A stretch of 64,000 nucleotides of DNA from Kutzneria kofuensis. Its GTDB lineage: Bacteria; Actinomycetota; Actinomycetes; Mycobacteriales; Pseudonocardiaceae. The notes under the pieces were generated by a model. That model was not told where the DNA came from. It did no database searches and saw nothing but the letters and a program-made list of their open reading frames with translations. This document shows, piece after piece, positions 33,530 to 41,575 of the stretch. Within the stretch, counting starts at the first letter, position 1, and each line of letters opens with the position of its first letter. The stretch lies in contig NZ_JACHIR010000003.1 of the NCBI RefSeq assembly GCF_014203355.1, positions 539,802-603,801 on the forward strand, in the 5' to 3' direction. The translations under genes and the position numbers were made by a program.

Positions 33530-34345
33530 TCAGGCGGAGCGGGAGGTTTCCTCCCACTCCGACCAGGTCTTCACCCGCTCCGCGTAGACGTTCTGCGCGA
33601 TGTCGTAGGCGATGCCGGACAGCAGCAGCCGCCGCGGCGGGTTCTCGGCGTCGATGGCCGCGAACACCGCCGCGGTGGTGTCGTCGGGTCCGGGCTGCGC
33701 GGCCGTCAGCGAGGAGCGGCGCTCGGCCATGGCGTCGCGCATCGGCTGGTAGGCCGGGTGCGGCTCGGAGTGCACGGCCGAGGCGGTGCCCCAGTCGGTG
33801 GCGTAGCCGCCGGGCTCGATCATCGTGACCTTGATGCCGAAGCCGGCGACCTCCTGGGCCAGGGCCTCGCTGAAGCCCTCCAGCGCCCACTTCGAGGAGT
33901 TGTAGATGCCGACGGTCGGGAACGCGGCGACGCCGCCGATGCTGGAGATCTGCACGATGTGGCCGGAGCCCTGCTCGCGCATCAGCGGGATCGCCGCCTG
34001 GGTGACCCACAGCGCGCCGAACAGGTTGGTGTCGAACTGGGCCCGCGCCTCGGCCTCGGTGACCTCCTCGACGAAGCCGAAGTGGCCGTAGCCGGCGTTG
34101 TTGACCACGACGTCGAGCCGGCCGAAGTGGGCGTGGGCCTGCCGCACGGCGGCGAAGTCGGCGGCGCGGTCGGTCACGTCGAGCTGGATCGGCAGGATCG
34201 CGTCGCCGTAGGTGTCGACGAGGTCCTTGAGCTTGCCCAGGTCGCGGGCGGTGGCGGCGACCTTGTCGCCGCGCTCCAGGGCGGCGACGGTCCAGCTGCG
34301 GCCGAAGCCGCGGGAGGCGCCGGTGATGAACCAGATCTTGCTCAT
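33530..34345 (-). CDS. Short-chain dehydrogenase/reductase (classical SDR)
   Basis: 271 residues. Cofactor motif WFITGASRGFGRSWTVAALE, NNAG motif VVVNNAGYGHFG, catalytic Ser in IVQISSIGGV and the Tyr/Lys pair in YNSSKWALEG. NAD(P)-dependent oxidoreductase of unknown substrate. ATG at 34345 with AAGGA. It lies 19 bases after the TetR gene on the same strand, so the regulator and enzyme form an operon. Confidence 0.92.
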   Translation of the reverse strand: MSKIWFITGASRGFGRSWTVAALERGDKVAATARDLGKLKDLVDTYGDAILPIQLDVTDRAADFAAVRQAHAHFGRLDVVVNNAGYGHFGFVEEVTEAEARAQFDTNLFGALWVTQAAIPLMREQGSGHIVQISSIGGVAAFPTVGIYNSSKWALEGFSEALAQEVAGFGIKVTMIEPGGYATDWGTASAVHSEPHPAYQPMRDAMAERRSSLTAAQPGPDDTTAAVFAAIDAENPPRRLLLSGIAYDIAQNVYAERVKTWSEWEETSRSA

Positions 34346-34364
34346 GCAGACGTGTCCTTAGCGG

Positions 34365-34949
34365 TCAGGAGAATCCGTGGCTCGCCCGCGCGAAGCAGTC
34401 ACGGGCGATGTCGAGCAGGCGGTCGAAGCCGTCGTCCGGCGACCACATGGTGTAGGCGGTGGCCAACACCGCCTGGGCGGTGTTGAGCATGAGGGTGGTT
34501 TCGATCTCGTGGCCGGGAGCCGTGCGCTCGGCGGCCCAGGCCCGCAGCTCGGCGGCGAACTGCTCGCCGTGGTCGCGGGCCGACTCCGCCAGCTTCGGCG
34601 ACGTCGCCTTGAGGCGCTTCTGCACGGCGAGGCGGTCGGAGAACGTCGCCATGTAGGCGAGCAGCATCGCCTCCAGTGCCGGCCACAGCGGCTCGTCGGC
34701 CGGGCGGTCGCGCATCAGCGCCCGCCAGACCTCCGGCTCCTCCGGGTCGGGGTCCAGCACGATGGCTTCCTTGCTGGGGAAGTAGTTGAACATCGTGCTG
34801 CGGGAGACGTTGGCCGCGGCGGCGATCTCCTCCACGCTCACCGCCTCGTAGCCGCGCTCCTCGATCAGCCGGAACGCGGCGGCCCGGATGGTGCGCCAGG
34901 TCTGCAGCTTCTTGCGTTCCCGCAGGCCCGGTCCGTCGGTGTCGGCCAC
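34365..34949 (-). CDS. TetR-family regulator
   Basis: 194 residues. N-terminal helix-turn-helix: TWRTIRAAAFRLIEERGYEA, VSVEEIAAAANVSRSTMFNY, FPSKEAIVLDPDPEEPE. The C-terminal ligand domain has the pattern of MftR/TetR_C group proteins (LLAYMATFSDRLAVQKRLKA). GTG at 34949. Upstream direct repeats at 34978-35004 are candidate operators. It should control itself and the SDR downstream. Confidence 0.92.
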   Translation of the reverse strand: MADTDGPGLRERKKLQTWRTIRAAAFRLIEERGYEAVSVEEIAAAANVSRSTMFNYFPSKEAIVLDPDPEEPEVWRALMRDRPADEPLWPALEAMLLAYMATFSDRLAVQKRLKATSPKLAESARDHGEQFAAELRAWAAERTAPGHEIETTLMLNTAQAVLATAYTMWSPDDGFDRLLDIARDCFARASHGFS

Positions 34950-34977
34950 GTCGCCACCGTACGAGAATATTGGACTG

Positions 34978-35004
34978 GGTGCAAGTTTGGTCGCGGTGCA
35001 AGTT
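34978..35004. repeat. Direct repeats, candidate TetR operator
   Basis: GGTGCAAGTT occurs at 34978-34987 and 34995-35004, 17 bases apart, in an AT-richer spacer 29 bases upstream of the TetR start. Spacing of about 1.6 helical turns could suit dimers side by side; alternatively the repeats are promoter elements. Confidence 0.4.
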
Positions 35005-35062
35005 GTCGTGGTGTTGGCGCAGCAGGACGTCGCGCGGCGGCAGGTGCTGGCCGAGGCGTTGG

Positions 35063-35962
35063 TCAGCGGGTCAGGTACGCGGTGAAGTCGTCGGGGTCGG
35101 TGGCGGCGTCGAAGTCGGCGGGGCTGGCGTCGGTGTTGTCGTAGTCGACGGCGATGCGCCAGTGGCCGTAGATCTTGCGGGCGAAGGTGTGGAAGTGGCC
35201 GTGGAACACCTTCTGGTCGCCGTCGGCGCGGGTGGCGGTGAGGCGGTAGACGCCGCGCTCGCTGGCCAGTTCGCCGTCGGTGATGCGCTCGGTGAACCGG
35301 AACTCGATGGCGACGCGGCTGCCCCGCTCGTCCATCTCGGCCCGCCAGGTGCGGCTAGCGGCGGCGTACTCGTCGAAGCCCTGCACGGTTTTCCCGGGCC
35401 CGCCGGCGCGGATGAGTTCCGGGGTGTGCAGGGCGAGGAACGCCTCGGTGTCGCCGGCGGCGTAGGCGTCGCGGTAGGGCTGCCAGATGTCGGCGTTGAG
35501 CTCGGCCAGGAACCGGGCGGTGGGGCCGGCGTGCACCATGGTCAGCCGGTCGCCGACCTGCTGCTCGTCGACGAAACCGTTGCGGCGGTAGAGATCCCGG
35601 GCGTGGGTGTTGGACGTGACGACCTCCAGCCGCACGGTCCGCTCCCCCGCCCAGTCCACCAGGCCGTCGATGAGCGCCTCGCCGACGCCCCGGCCGCGGG
35701 CGTCGGGAGTGACCCACAGCGTGCCCAGTTCCAGGGTGCCGTCGGGGTTGTCGAATCCGCTGACCATGCCGGCCGGCTTGTCGTCGAACTCGGCGACGAG
35801 GTTGCGGCCCACCGCGAGTCGGTCGCGCCAGCGCTGCTCGTCGGCGTCCTGCCACTCCCGCAGCGTCGCGCCGAACGCGTCCGGGGCGTCGGCGAGCGCG
35901 GCCAGCCGCAGCTCGCGCCAGGTGGCCCAGTCGTCGACGCCCACGGCACGCACGGTGATCAT
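35063..35962 (-). CDS. GNAT acetyltransferase fused to an NTF2-like (DUF4440/SnoaL) domain
   Basis: 299 residues with two domains. Residues about 1-150: GNAT fold, acetyl-CoA loop VTPDARGRGVGEALIDGLVD and late LYRRNGFVDE. Residues about 165-299: an NTF2-like cone, LNADIWQPYRDAYAAGDTEA to KVFHGHFHTFARKIYGHWRI, as in DUF4440 proteins. The enzyme would acetylate a small amine; the second domain may bind the substrate or act separately. The ATG at 35962 is used; a start at 35980 is possible. No clear operon partner: 36 bases separate it from the deazaflavin enzyme on the same strand. Confidence 0.85.
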   Translation of the reverse strand: MITVRAVGVDDWATWRELRLAALADAPDAFGATLREWQDADEQRWRDRLAVGRNLVAEFDDKPAGMVSGFDNPDGTLELGTLWVTPDARGRGVGEALIDGLVDWAGERTVRLEVVTSNTHARDLYRRNGFVDEQQVGDRLTMVHAGPTARFLAELNADIWQPYRDAYAAGDTEAFLALHTPELIRAGGPGKTVQGFDEYAAASRTWRAEMDERGSRVAIEFRFTERITDGELASERGVYRLTATRADGDQKVFHGHFHTFARKIYGHWRIAVDYDNTDASPADFDAATDPDDFTAYLTR

Positions 35963-35998
35963 GCCGGCAACCCTAGCCAAATCGGCCAGCGGTTTTCC

Positions 35999-36436
35999 TC
36001 AGTTCACGGGCTCCAGCACGAACACCGGGATCTGCCTGTCGGTGCGGGTCGTGTACTCGTCGTAGGCCGGCCAGACCTCGGTGGCGCGCCGCCACCACAA
36101 CTCGCGTTCCTCGCCGGTGACCTCGCGGGCCCGGTAGTCCTTCTTGACGGTCTTGTCCTGCAGCTCGACCAGCGGGTTGGCCTTGAAGTTGTGGTACCAG
36201 ACGGGGTGCTTGGGCGCGCCGCCGTAGGAGGCGACCGCGGCGTAGACGCCGTCGTGCTCGACCCGCATCACCGGGCTCTTGCGCAGCTTGCCGGACTTCG
36301 AGCCGACGGAGGTGATCACGACGACCGGCACGCCCTGCAGTTCGGTGCCCTCGGTGCCACCGGACCGCTCGTACTTGTCGACCTGCTCACGCACCCACTC
36401 CTGGGCGCTGGGCTCGTACTCGCCCTGCAACGGCAT
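35999..36436 (-). CDS. Deazaflavin (F420)-dependent nitroreductase-family oxidoreductase (Ddn-like)
   Basis: 145 residues, split-barrel fold of the Ddn/F420H2-dependent group: [60 protein letters not shown] and the C-terminal RDRQIPVF-like end. Uses reduced F420 to reduce quinones or nitro compounds. ATG at 36436 with GGAG 9 bases upstream; the longer reading to 36475 lacks homology. It diverges from a TetR gene with a palindrome between them, suggesting control by that regulator. Confidence 0.88.
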   Translation of the reverse strand: MPLQGEYEPSAQEWVREQVDKYERSGGTEGTELQGVPVVVITSVGSKSGKLRKSPVMRVEHDGVYAAVASYGGAPKHPVWYHNFKANPLVELQDKTVKKDYRAREVTGEERELWWRRATEVWPAYDEYTTRTDRQIPVFVLEPVN

Positions 36437-36484
36437 GGTTTCTGCTCCATCGTGAGAGGGGGTTACCCATCCCACCTTCCCCTG

Positions 36485-36531
36485 TTCACCTGCCGAGCGT
36501 CAAGTGACTCACTTGTCGCCCGGCAGGTGAA
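36485..36531. promoter_or_regulatory. Nested palindromes, candidate operator of the divergent TetR gene
   Basis: Inner CAAGTGA-c-TCACTTG (36501-36515), a perfect 15-base palindrome of TetR-operator size, enclosed by an 11-bp inverted repeat TTCACCTGCCG / CGGCAGGTGAA (36485-36495, 36521-36531). It lies between the divergent oxidoreductase and TetR starts. Confidence 0.7.
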
Positions 36532-36548
36532 AGTGGGAGGCTGACGGG

Positions 36549-37106
36549 GTGAGCCCAGGAGTCCGGGCCGAGCAGGCCCGCCGCACCCGCGCCGGCATCC
36601 AGGACGCGGCGCTGGCGCTGTTCGCCGGCCGCGGCTACGACGCGACGTCGCTGCAGGACATCGCCGACGAGCTCGGGCTGACCAAGGCCGCCGTGTACTA
36701 CCACTTCCCGTCCAAGCTCGAGCTGCTGCAGTCGATCTGCGAGCCCGTGTACGCCCGGGTGTCCGCGATCATCGACGACGCCGCCGCGCAGACCAGCCGG
36801 CAGCGCCGCATCGACGCCGTGGCCGACGGTTTCGCCGATCTGACGGTGTCGCGCCGGGCCACCATCAGCGTGCTGGCCGCCGATCCGGTGATGCACGGCC
36901 GGATGAAGGCCGCCAGCAAGATGGACGACCTGCTCATCCGGGCCGCCCGCGTCATCTACGGCGACTCCCCTACGCCCGACCAGATTCTGGCGGTTCGGGC
37001 GATCGCCGTGCTCAGTGACACCATCTCCGCGCTGCCGGAGTTGGCGGACGAGGAGGCGCGGGAGGTGCTGTCCCGCGCCGTGAAGCGGCTGCTGCCGCGC
37101 CGGTGA
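36549..37106 (+). CDS. TetR-family regulator
   Basis: 185 residues. Helix-turn-helix ALALFAGRGYDATSLQDIAD, ELGLTKAAVYYHFPSKLELL, which is very typical. C-terminal domain ending ELADEEAREVLSRAVKRLL. GTG at 36549 with GGGAGG. The palindrome upstream (36501-36515) and the divergent F420 enzyme are its likely targets. Convergent with the pentapeptide gene: only 4 bases separate the stops. Confidence 0.93.
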   Translation: MSPGVRAEQARRTRAGIQDAALALFAGRGYDATSLQDIADELGLTKAAVYYHFPSKLELLQSICEPVYARVSAIIDDAAAQTSRQRRIDAVADGFADLTVSRRATISVLAADPVMHGRMKAASKMDDLLIRAARVIYGDSPTPDQILAVRAIAVLSDTISALPELADEEAREVLSRAVKRLLPRR

Positions 37107-37110
37107 AGAC

Positions 37111-37923
37111 CTACTTTCCCCAGTGCGCCGGGCGGGTCACCGTGTCCGGGATCTTCGTGCTCTTGTCGCCGCGGGCCGCATTGACCTGGGCCTGGGTGAG
37201 GAACAGGGCGTCGGTCAGGTCGGCGCCCCGCAGGTCGGCGTCGCGGAAGTCCGCCCCGATCACGTCGGCGAGACGCAGGTCGGCCTGGCGGAGGTCGGCG
37301 GCGATCAGATACGCGCCGCGGAGGTTGGCGCCGGCCAGGTCGGCTCCCTTGAGCTTGGCGCCCATGAGGTCGGCGCCCCGGCGGTCCGGCTTCTTCCCCT
37401 TGACGGTGGCGCGGGTGAGTTCGCTGGCGCGCAGCAGGAGTTCGTTCACCTCCTCGCGGTGGGCGGGGACGTCCACGGCCAGCAGAGTGTCCGGTTCGGA
37501 CAGTGTGATGCCCTCGACCTTGTTGTAGGCGGCGGTGATCCGGTCGTGCAGGGAGCGGGCGGGCCGCAGGGTGCGGGCCTGGGCGAGGTACCAGAGCAGC
37601 TCGTGCAGCTGCCGCATGATCATGAACGCGCTGAACACGCGCTGGCGGTCGCCTTCGGCGGCGTCGCGCCAGCCGTGCCCGGCGAAGGTGGTCCGCGAGA
37701 CCTTCTGCCCGGCGCCGAAGCAGTCGAACACGGTGCAGCCGGGGAATCCCTTGGCGCGCAGGTCGGAGTGGACGCCGCAGCGGTGGTCGGCGAGCAGGTT
37801 GCGGCAGGGCGTGCCGGCGGCCTTGGTGATCGCGAAGTCGGCGGACGCGGTGAAGGGCAGCGCGACGCAGCACAGGGCGAAGCAGTTCGGGCAGTCGGCG
37901 CGCAGGTCGTCGGTCACACCCAT
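37111..37923 (-). CDS. Pentapeptide-repeat protein with a Cys-rich N-terminal domain
   Basis: 270 residues. Residues about 185-245 carry tandem A(D/N)LxxA-type pentapeptides (GADLMGAKLKGADLAGANLR onward), which form a right-handed quadrilateral helix; some relatives mimic DNA and protect gyrase. The N-terminus has many Cys (CPNCFALCC, GTPCRNLL, HRCGVH, GCTVFDCFG), suggesting a metal or disulphide module, followed by a helical linker. This two-part arrangement recurs in actinobacterial pentapeptide proteins of unknown role. ATG at 37923. A longer in-frame reading in another frame is not supported. Confidence 0.85.
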   Translation of the reverse strand: MGVTDDLRADCPNCFALCCVALPFTASADFAITKAAGTPCRNLLADHRCGVHSDLRAKGFPGCTVFDCFGAGQKVSRTTFAGHGWRDAAEGDRQRVFSAFMIMRQLHELLWYLAQARTLRPARSLHDRITAAYNKVEGITLSEPDTLLAVDVPAHREEVNELLLRASELTRATVKGKKPDRRGADLMGAKLKGADLAGANLRGAYLIAADLRQADLRLADVIGADFRDADLRGADLTDALFLTQAQVNAARGDKSTKIPDTVTRPAHWGK

Positions 37924-37982
37924 CAGTCAACCGCACGTCGGAGGAGCCGGCTGATCCGGTGCACCGTGATGCCGACGGAGAT

Positions 37983-38816
37983 TCAGCGGCCGGCGACGAT
38001 CGTGTACGCGGGCAGGGCGGCGTTGCCTCGGTCACGGGCGGTGGCGCGGATCAGGTCGGCCTGGGTGGCGACGAGGCGGCGGACCTCCGTGGGCAGGGCG
38101 GCCATGCGGTCGTTGTCGGAGACGTAGTCCAGGCAGGCGGCGATCTCCCAGTCGGCGTCCTGCATGTCGGCGGCGTCGACAGTCTCGGTGCGCTCCACAT
38201 GCCAGCCGGCGTCGGCCAGGACACGGTGGATGTCGTCGCGGCCGAAGACCGTGCGGACGTTGCCGTCGCCGTGCGAGCCGGCGGCCTCGATCTGGCCCTG
38301 GGCGAGCACTGCCAGCAGGTGCGGGACCTGCTCGACGGCGGTCGGCCGCAGGTCCCATTCGGAGAAGCACAGCCGCCGCGCCCACGGCCGTACGTGCGCG
38401 AGGGTGTCGCGCAGCTGCTCGTAGGAGGCGAAGTACCAGGAGCATTGGGACAGCACGACGTGGTCGAAGGCGTCGGCGGGGAAGCTCGCGGCGAGGACGT
38501 CGGTGGAGAACCGGATCTCGATGCGTTCGCCCAGGTCCGTGGCGAGCAGGTGGTCGGCGGACTGGCCGAGGGTGACCGGCGCGCCGTAGTCCGGGTGGGC
38601 GATGTCGATGCCGAGCACGCGCCCGTCGGGGCCGACCGCGTCGGCGAGCACGGCGGTCATGTCGCCCTGGCCGCAGCCGATCTCCAGCACCGACGCGCCG
38701 GCGGCGAGTCCCCAACTGTCGGCGAGCGCCATGCGGAACCGGGTCAGCACGACCTGTCCCGGCAGGTCGGTGACGCTGGTCGCCATGAGCCTGGCGATCG
38801 ACTCGGCATGATCCAT
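37983..38816 (-). CDS. SAM-dependent methyltransferase (class I)
   Basis: 277 residues. SAM motif I ASVLEIGCGQGDMTAVLADA, motif II GRVLGIDIAHPDYG and motif IV AFDHVVLSQCSWYF are clear. C-terminal regions do not identify the substrate. ATG at 38816; upstream in-frame codons to 38846 lack a ribosome site. It ends 4 bases... of spacing from the TetR gene upstream (38821 stop), so the two are probably co-transcribed from the promoter near 39408. Confidence 0.88.
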   Translation of the reverse strand: MDHAESIARLMATSVTDLPGQVVLTRFRMALADSWGLAAGASVLEIGCGQGDMTAVLADAVGPDGRVLGIDIAHPDYGAPVTLGQSADHLLATDLGERIEIRFSTDVLAASFPADAFDHVVLSQCSWYFASYEQLRDTLAHVRPWARRLCFSEWDLRPTAVEQVPHLLAVLAQGQIEAAGSHGDGNVRTVFGRDDIHRVLADAGWHVERTETVDAADMQDADWEIAACLDYVSDNDRMAALPTEVRRLVATQADLIRATARDRGNAALPAYTIVAGR

Positions 38817-38820
38817 GGCG

Positions 38821-39381
38821 TCAGACGCTACGCAGGCCGAGACCACGCAGCACAGTGACTATGCCGGGCAGTGGGTCGAAGTCGGGCAATGGCATGGCGA
38901 TCTGGTGCAGGATCACGCCGTCGAGGAAGTCCAGCACGATCCGCGCGTGCGCGGTGGCGTCGGCGGAGCCCACGGCCCGCAGCCAGTCGCCGCCGCGCAC
39001 GACCAGCGCCTCGCGGCTGCGGGTGAGGGCGTCGCGGAGCTCGGGGCGGGCCAGGGTTTCCAGGAACAGCGCGTAGCGGGCGACGATGCGCGGCCGGCCT
39101 GGTCCCAGGGCGTGGTGGACGAACCCGGCGAGCGTCATGGCGAGGCCGTCGACCCCGTCGGCGGCCAGCGCCATGTGCGCGATGTCGGCGCGGTCGAGCG
39201 CCTCGATGTGGTCGACGATGCCGTCGAGCAGGGCGTCCCGGCTGCGGAAGTAGTTGGAGGTGGTGCCGGCGGGCACCCCGGCGCGGGCGTCGACCGCCTG
39301 GTAGGTCAGCCGCCGGATGCCGTCGGTGCCGAGCACGTCCACGGCCGCGTCGAGCACCTGGTCCCGTCTGCGAGCAAGCAC
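38821..39381 (-). CDS. TetR-family regulator
   Basis: 186 residues. Helix-turn-helix: RRRDQVLDAAVDVLGTDGIR, LTYQAVDARAGVPAGTTSNY, FRSRDALLDGIVDHIEALDR; C-terminal ligand domain with LDFLDGVILHQIAMPLPDFD. GTG at 39381 was chosen because the family starts there; longer readings cross the divergent promoter. Shares a palindrome-bearing intergenic region with the FAD monooxygenase at 39434 and precedes a methyltransferase on its own strand. Confidence 0.9.
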   Translation of the reverse strand: MLARRRDQVLDAAVDVLGTDGIRRLTYQAVDARAGVPAGTTSNYFRSRDALLDGIVDHIEALDRADIAHMALAADGVDGLAMTLAGFVHHALGPGRPRIVARYALFLETLARPELRDALTRSREALVVRGGDWLRAVGSADATAHARIVLDFLDGVILHQIAMPLPDFDPLPGIVTVLRGLGLRSV

Positions 39382-39407
39382 CGGGGCACTATATCCGTAG
39401 TGAAATC

Positions 39408-39423
39408 TACTATGTTCATAGTA
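39408..39423. promoter_or_regulatory. Palindromic operator in the TetR/FAD-monooxygenase divergent promoter
   Basis: TACTATG-tt-CATAGTA, perfect 7-bp arms. It ends 10 bases before the monooxygenase ATG and lies 27 bases from the TetR start; on both strands it contains -10-like hexamers (TACTAT). Good candidate for binding by the TetR protein. Confidence 0.7.
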
Positions 39424-39433
39424 TCGTCGGGGC

Positions 39434-40450
39434 ATGACGAGGACGGCGATGGTGGTCGGGGGCGGCATCGGCGGGCTGGCGGCGGCCGCACGGCTGCGGA
39501 TGGACGGCTGGGACGTGCGGGTGCTGGAGCGCGCCGGCGGGCTGCCGGAGACGGGAACGGCCCTGGGCCTGTGGCCGGCCGCCGTGAAGGCGCTGGACGC
39601 GATCGGGGTCGGCGACCTGGCGCGGGAACAGGGGCGTCCGCAGCTGAGAACGACGCTGTTACGCCCCGACGGGACGCGGATCGCGTCGATGTCCCAGAAG
39701 GATCCGATCCATCTGCTGTCGCGGCCGCCGCTGCTTCGCTTGCTGCACAAGGCCGCCGGCGAGGTGGAGTTCGGCGCGTCGGCGCCGGACGTGCGGGAGC
39801 TGCGCGGCTACGACCTGGTGGTGGCGGCCGACGGCATCAACAGCGCGGCTCGCACGGCCCTGTTCGGCGACGCCTATCGGCCGGTCTATGTGGGGGCGAC
39901 GGCGTGGCGGGGCACCGTGGACGGGGACACCGCCGACTTCGCCGAGACTTGGGGCGAACGAGCGCGGTTCGGCGTCACGCCACAGGAGGGCAACCGCACC
40001 AACTGGTACGCCTGCGTGCTGGCGCCGGAGCGGCAGCGCTTCCCCGGCGGCGAAGCGGCCGCGGTGCGGGGGCATTTCGGGCACTGGCACGGCGAGGTGC
40101 GACGTGTGCTGGCGCAGCTGACCGAGGACACGGTGGCACGTAACGACTTGTACTACCTCAAGCGACCGCTTCCGTCCTATGTGGCCGGTCGGGTGGCGTT
40201 GATCGGCGACGCCGCGCACGCGATGACCCCGGACATGGGCCGTGGCGCGTGCGAGGCGCTGGTGGACGCGGTGACGCTGGCGGAATCGGTGTCGACGCTG
40301 GGGGTCGCCACCGGTTTGCGCCGCTACGACAAGCTGCGCCGACGGCCGACGCAGCGGATGGCCAAGGCGTCGCTGCTGGTGAACCGGGCCGCTCATGCCC
40401 GCCGGTTCACCGGGATCCGCGACACCGTGCTGGGGCTGGCGGTGCGCTAG
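39434..40450 (+). CDS. FAD-dependent monooxygenase (PHBH-type)
   Basis: 338 residues. MVVGGGIGGLAAAARLRMDG (FAD/GxGxxG), VVAADGINSAARTALFGDA (DG motif) and RVALIGDAAHAMTPDMGRGA (GD motif) define the family of aromatic or antibiotic-inactivating hydroxylases (TetX-like among them). It is shorter than many members because the middle substrate region is compact. ATG at 39434. An in-frame TTA codon at 39659-39661 (residue 76) suggests bldA-linked expression. Divergent TetR gene and shared palindrome indicate drug- or metabolite-responsive control. Confidence 0.9.
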   Translation: MTRTAMVVGGGIGGLAAAARLRMDGWDVRVLERAGGLPETGTALGLWPAAVKALDAIGVGDLAREQGRPQLRTTLLRPDGTRIASMSQKDPIHLLSRPPLLRLLHKAAGEVEFGASAPDVRELRGYDLVVAADGINSAARTALFGDAYRPVYVGATAWRGTVDGDTADFAETWGERARFGVTPQEGNRTNWYACVLAPERQRFPGGEAAAVRGHFGHWHGEVRRVLAQLTEDTVARNDLYYLKRPLPSYVAGRVALIGDAAHAMTPDMGRGACEALVDAVTLAESVSTLGVATGLRRYDKLRRRPTQRMAKASLLVNRAAHARRFTGIRDTVLGLAVR

Positions 40451-40458
40451 GAGGGAGC

Positions 40459-40488
40459 GGTCCGGGGGCGCGCCCGCGCCCCGGGACC
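40459..40488. terminator. Hairpin between convergent genes
   Basis: 13-bp arms with one mismatch (40459-40471 GGTCCGGGGGCGC, 40476-40488) and a 4-base loop, directly after the monooxygenase stop and before the secreted-protein stop. Likely bidirectional terminator. Confidence 0.7.
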
Positions 40489-40490
40489 GG

Positions 40491-40964
40491 TCAACGCGGC
40501 TTGGTCGTGTAGCCGAAGGCGAGGGTCGTGTTGGTGTGGCTGCTGGTCAGCGATCCTGTGGCCAGGAAGGTGTAGGCGCCGCTGAGCCCGGTGAGCTTGG
40601 GGGTCCAGCACCGAGTCTGTCCGGACCGCACGATGTGGTTGCCGCCCGGGCTGTCGCAGTCGACAAAGCTCGGCATGCCGTCGCGGTCCCGTTCGAGCAC
40701 CACGTTGCCGTACTGACTCACGGTAGGCGAGTGGTCGAGCAGGAGAAAGCCCCAGTAGTTGTAGTTGCCGTCCCGGCACAACTGCACCTGGCCGACCAAT
40801 GTTCCGCTGTCGGTTTTCACATAGCCGCGGTCGACGCGGTAACCGTAGGTGTCGCCGAACTCGCAGTCCGGCGCGGCCTGCGTGGACGCGCCCGCGACCG
40901 CGGGAGAAAGCGTGCCCGCCACCACCAGTGCCGCGCCCGCAACGATTTTGAGGGCCTTGAGCAT
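40491..40964 (-). CDS. Small secreted protein, unknown function
   Basis: 157 residues with a Sec signal peptide: LKALK basic start, hydrophobic IVAGAALVVAGTLSPAVAGA, cleavage near AGAS/TQA. The mature part (about 130 residues) has four Cys (CEFGD, QLCRDG, VDCDSPG, TRCWTP) that could form two disulphides and is rich in Tyr, Gly and Asn, suggesting a small beta-rich extracellular domain. I do not recognise the family. ATG at 40964 with GGGGGA. Lies 19 bases downstream of another secreted protein gene on the same strand, likely co-expressed. Confidence 0.8.
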   Translation of the reverse strand: MLKALKIVAGAALVVAGTLSPAVAGASTQAAPDCEFGDTYGYRVDRGYVKTDSGTLVGQVQLCRDGNYNYWGFLLLDHSPTVSQYGNVVLERDRDGMPSFVDCDSPGGNHIVRSGQTRCWTPKLTGLSGAYTFLATGSLTSSHTNTTLAFGYTTKPR

Positions 40965-40983
40965 TTCGTGTCCCCCGGAGCGG

Positions 40984-41451
40984 TCAGTAACTGAAGGACA
41001 GGATCGCGTGCGCCGAGCAGATGTCGGTGGTGAGATTGATGTCCTCGCACACCTTGATTTCCGCGCGTGCCTGGGTGGCCGCGGAGTGCAGCCGTGTGGA
41101 CAACGGAGCGCCCACGGGCTTGAAGCGGGAGGACCGGGTGCTCTGCACGGCCTTGTCATTCACCCAGCGCCACTTGCCGTCGGTGTCCTCTTCCCAGAAG
41201 GAGAACCACACCTCCACGTAGATGGGATTTCCGTCGTTGCGCATGTCGACCCAGTTCGCGCCGACCGTCGCGTACACGCCGCCGTTGTTGGCGAAGTCGC
41301 CATACGCGGCGCCCACCTTGTCGCCACGGTCCACGACGTATATCGTTCCCCAATGCTGGCCGGCCGCGTTTGCGGCTGGCGCCGCCAATGACGCCGTCAC
41401 CAATGCCGCCGCGGTTGCGGCCACTGTCGTGGCCAAGCGCATACGAGACAT
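40984..41451 (-). CDS. Small secreted protein, unknown function
   Basis: 155 residues: signal peptide MSRMRLATTVAATAAALVTA with an AxA-type site at PAANA/AGQ. The mature domain (GTIYVVDRGDKVGAAYGDFA, VEVWFSFWEEDTDGKWRWVN) is beta-strand-like with two Cys near the C-terminus (CEDINLTTDIC). No family recognised; such pairs of small exported beta proteins are common in actinomycetes. ATG at 41451 with GGGGAGG. First of a two-gene unit; divergent from the XRE gene 124 bases away. Confidence 0.8.
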   Translation of the reverse strand: MSRMRLATTVAATAAALVTASLAAPAANAAGQHWGTIYVVDRGDKVGAAYGDFANNGGVYATVGANWVDMRNDGNPIYVEVWFSFWEEDTDGKWRWVNDKAVQSTRSSRFKPVGAPLSTRLHSAATQARAEIKVCEDINLTTDICSAHAILSFSY

Positions 41452-41575
41452 CGACAATTCCTCCCCTTGAATCGGAATGGCACGACGGTAACCGACACCA
41501 CCGGGTCCGTCAACTGGCGTGAACCAGCCGCACCGAGACCGCTTCACGCCAGCTGGGCGGCGGTAGGATGCGCGC

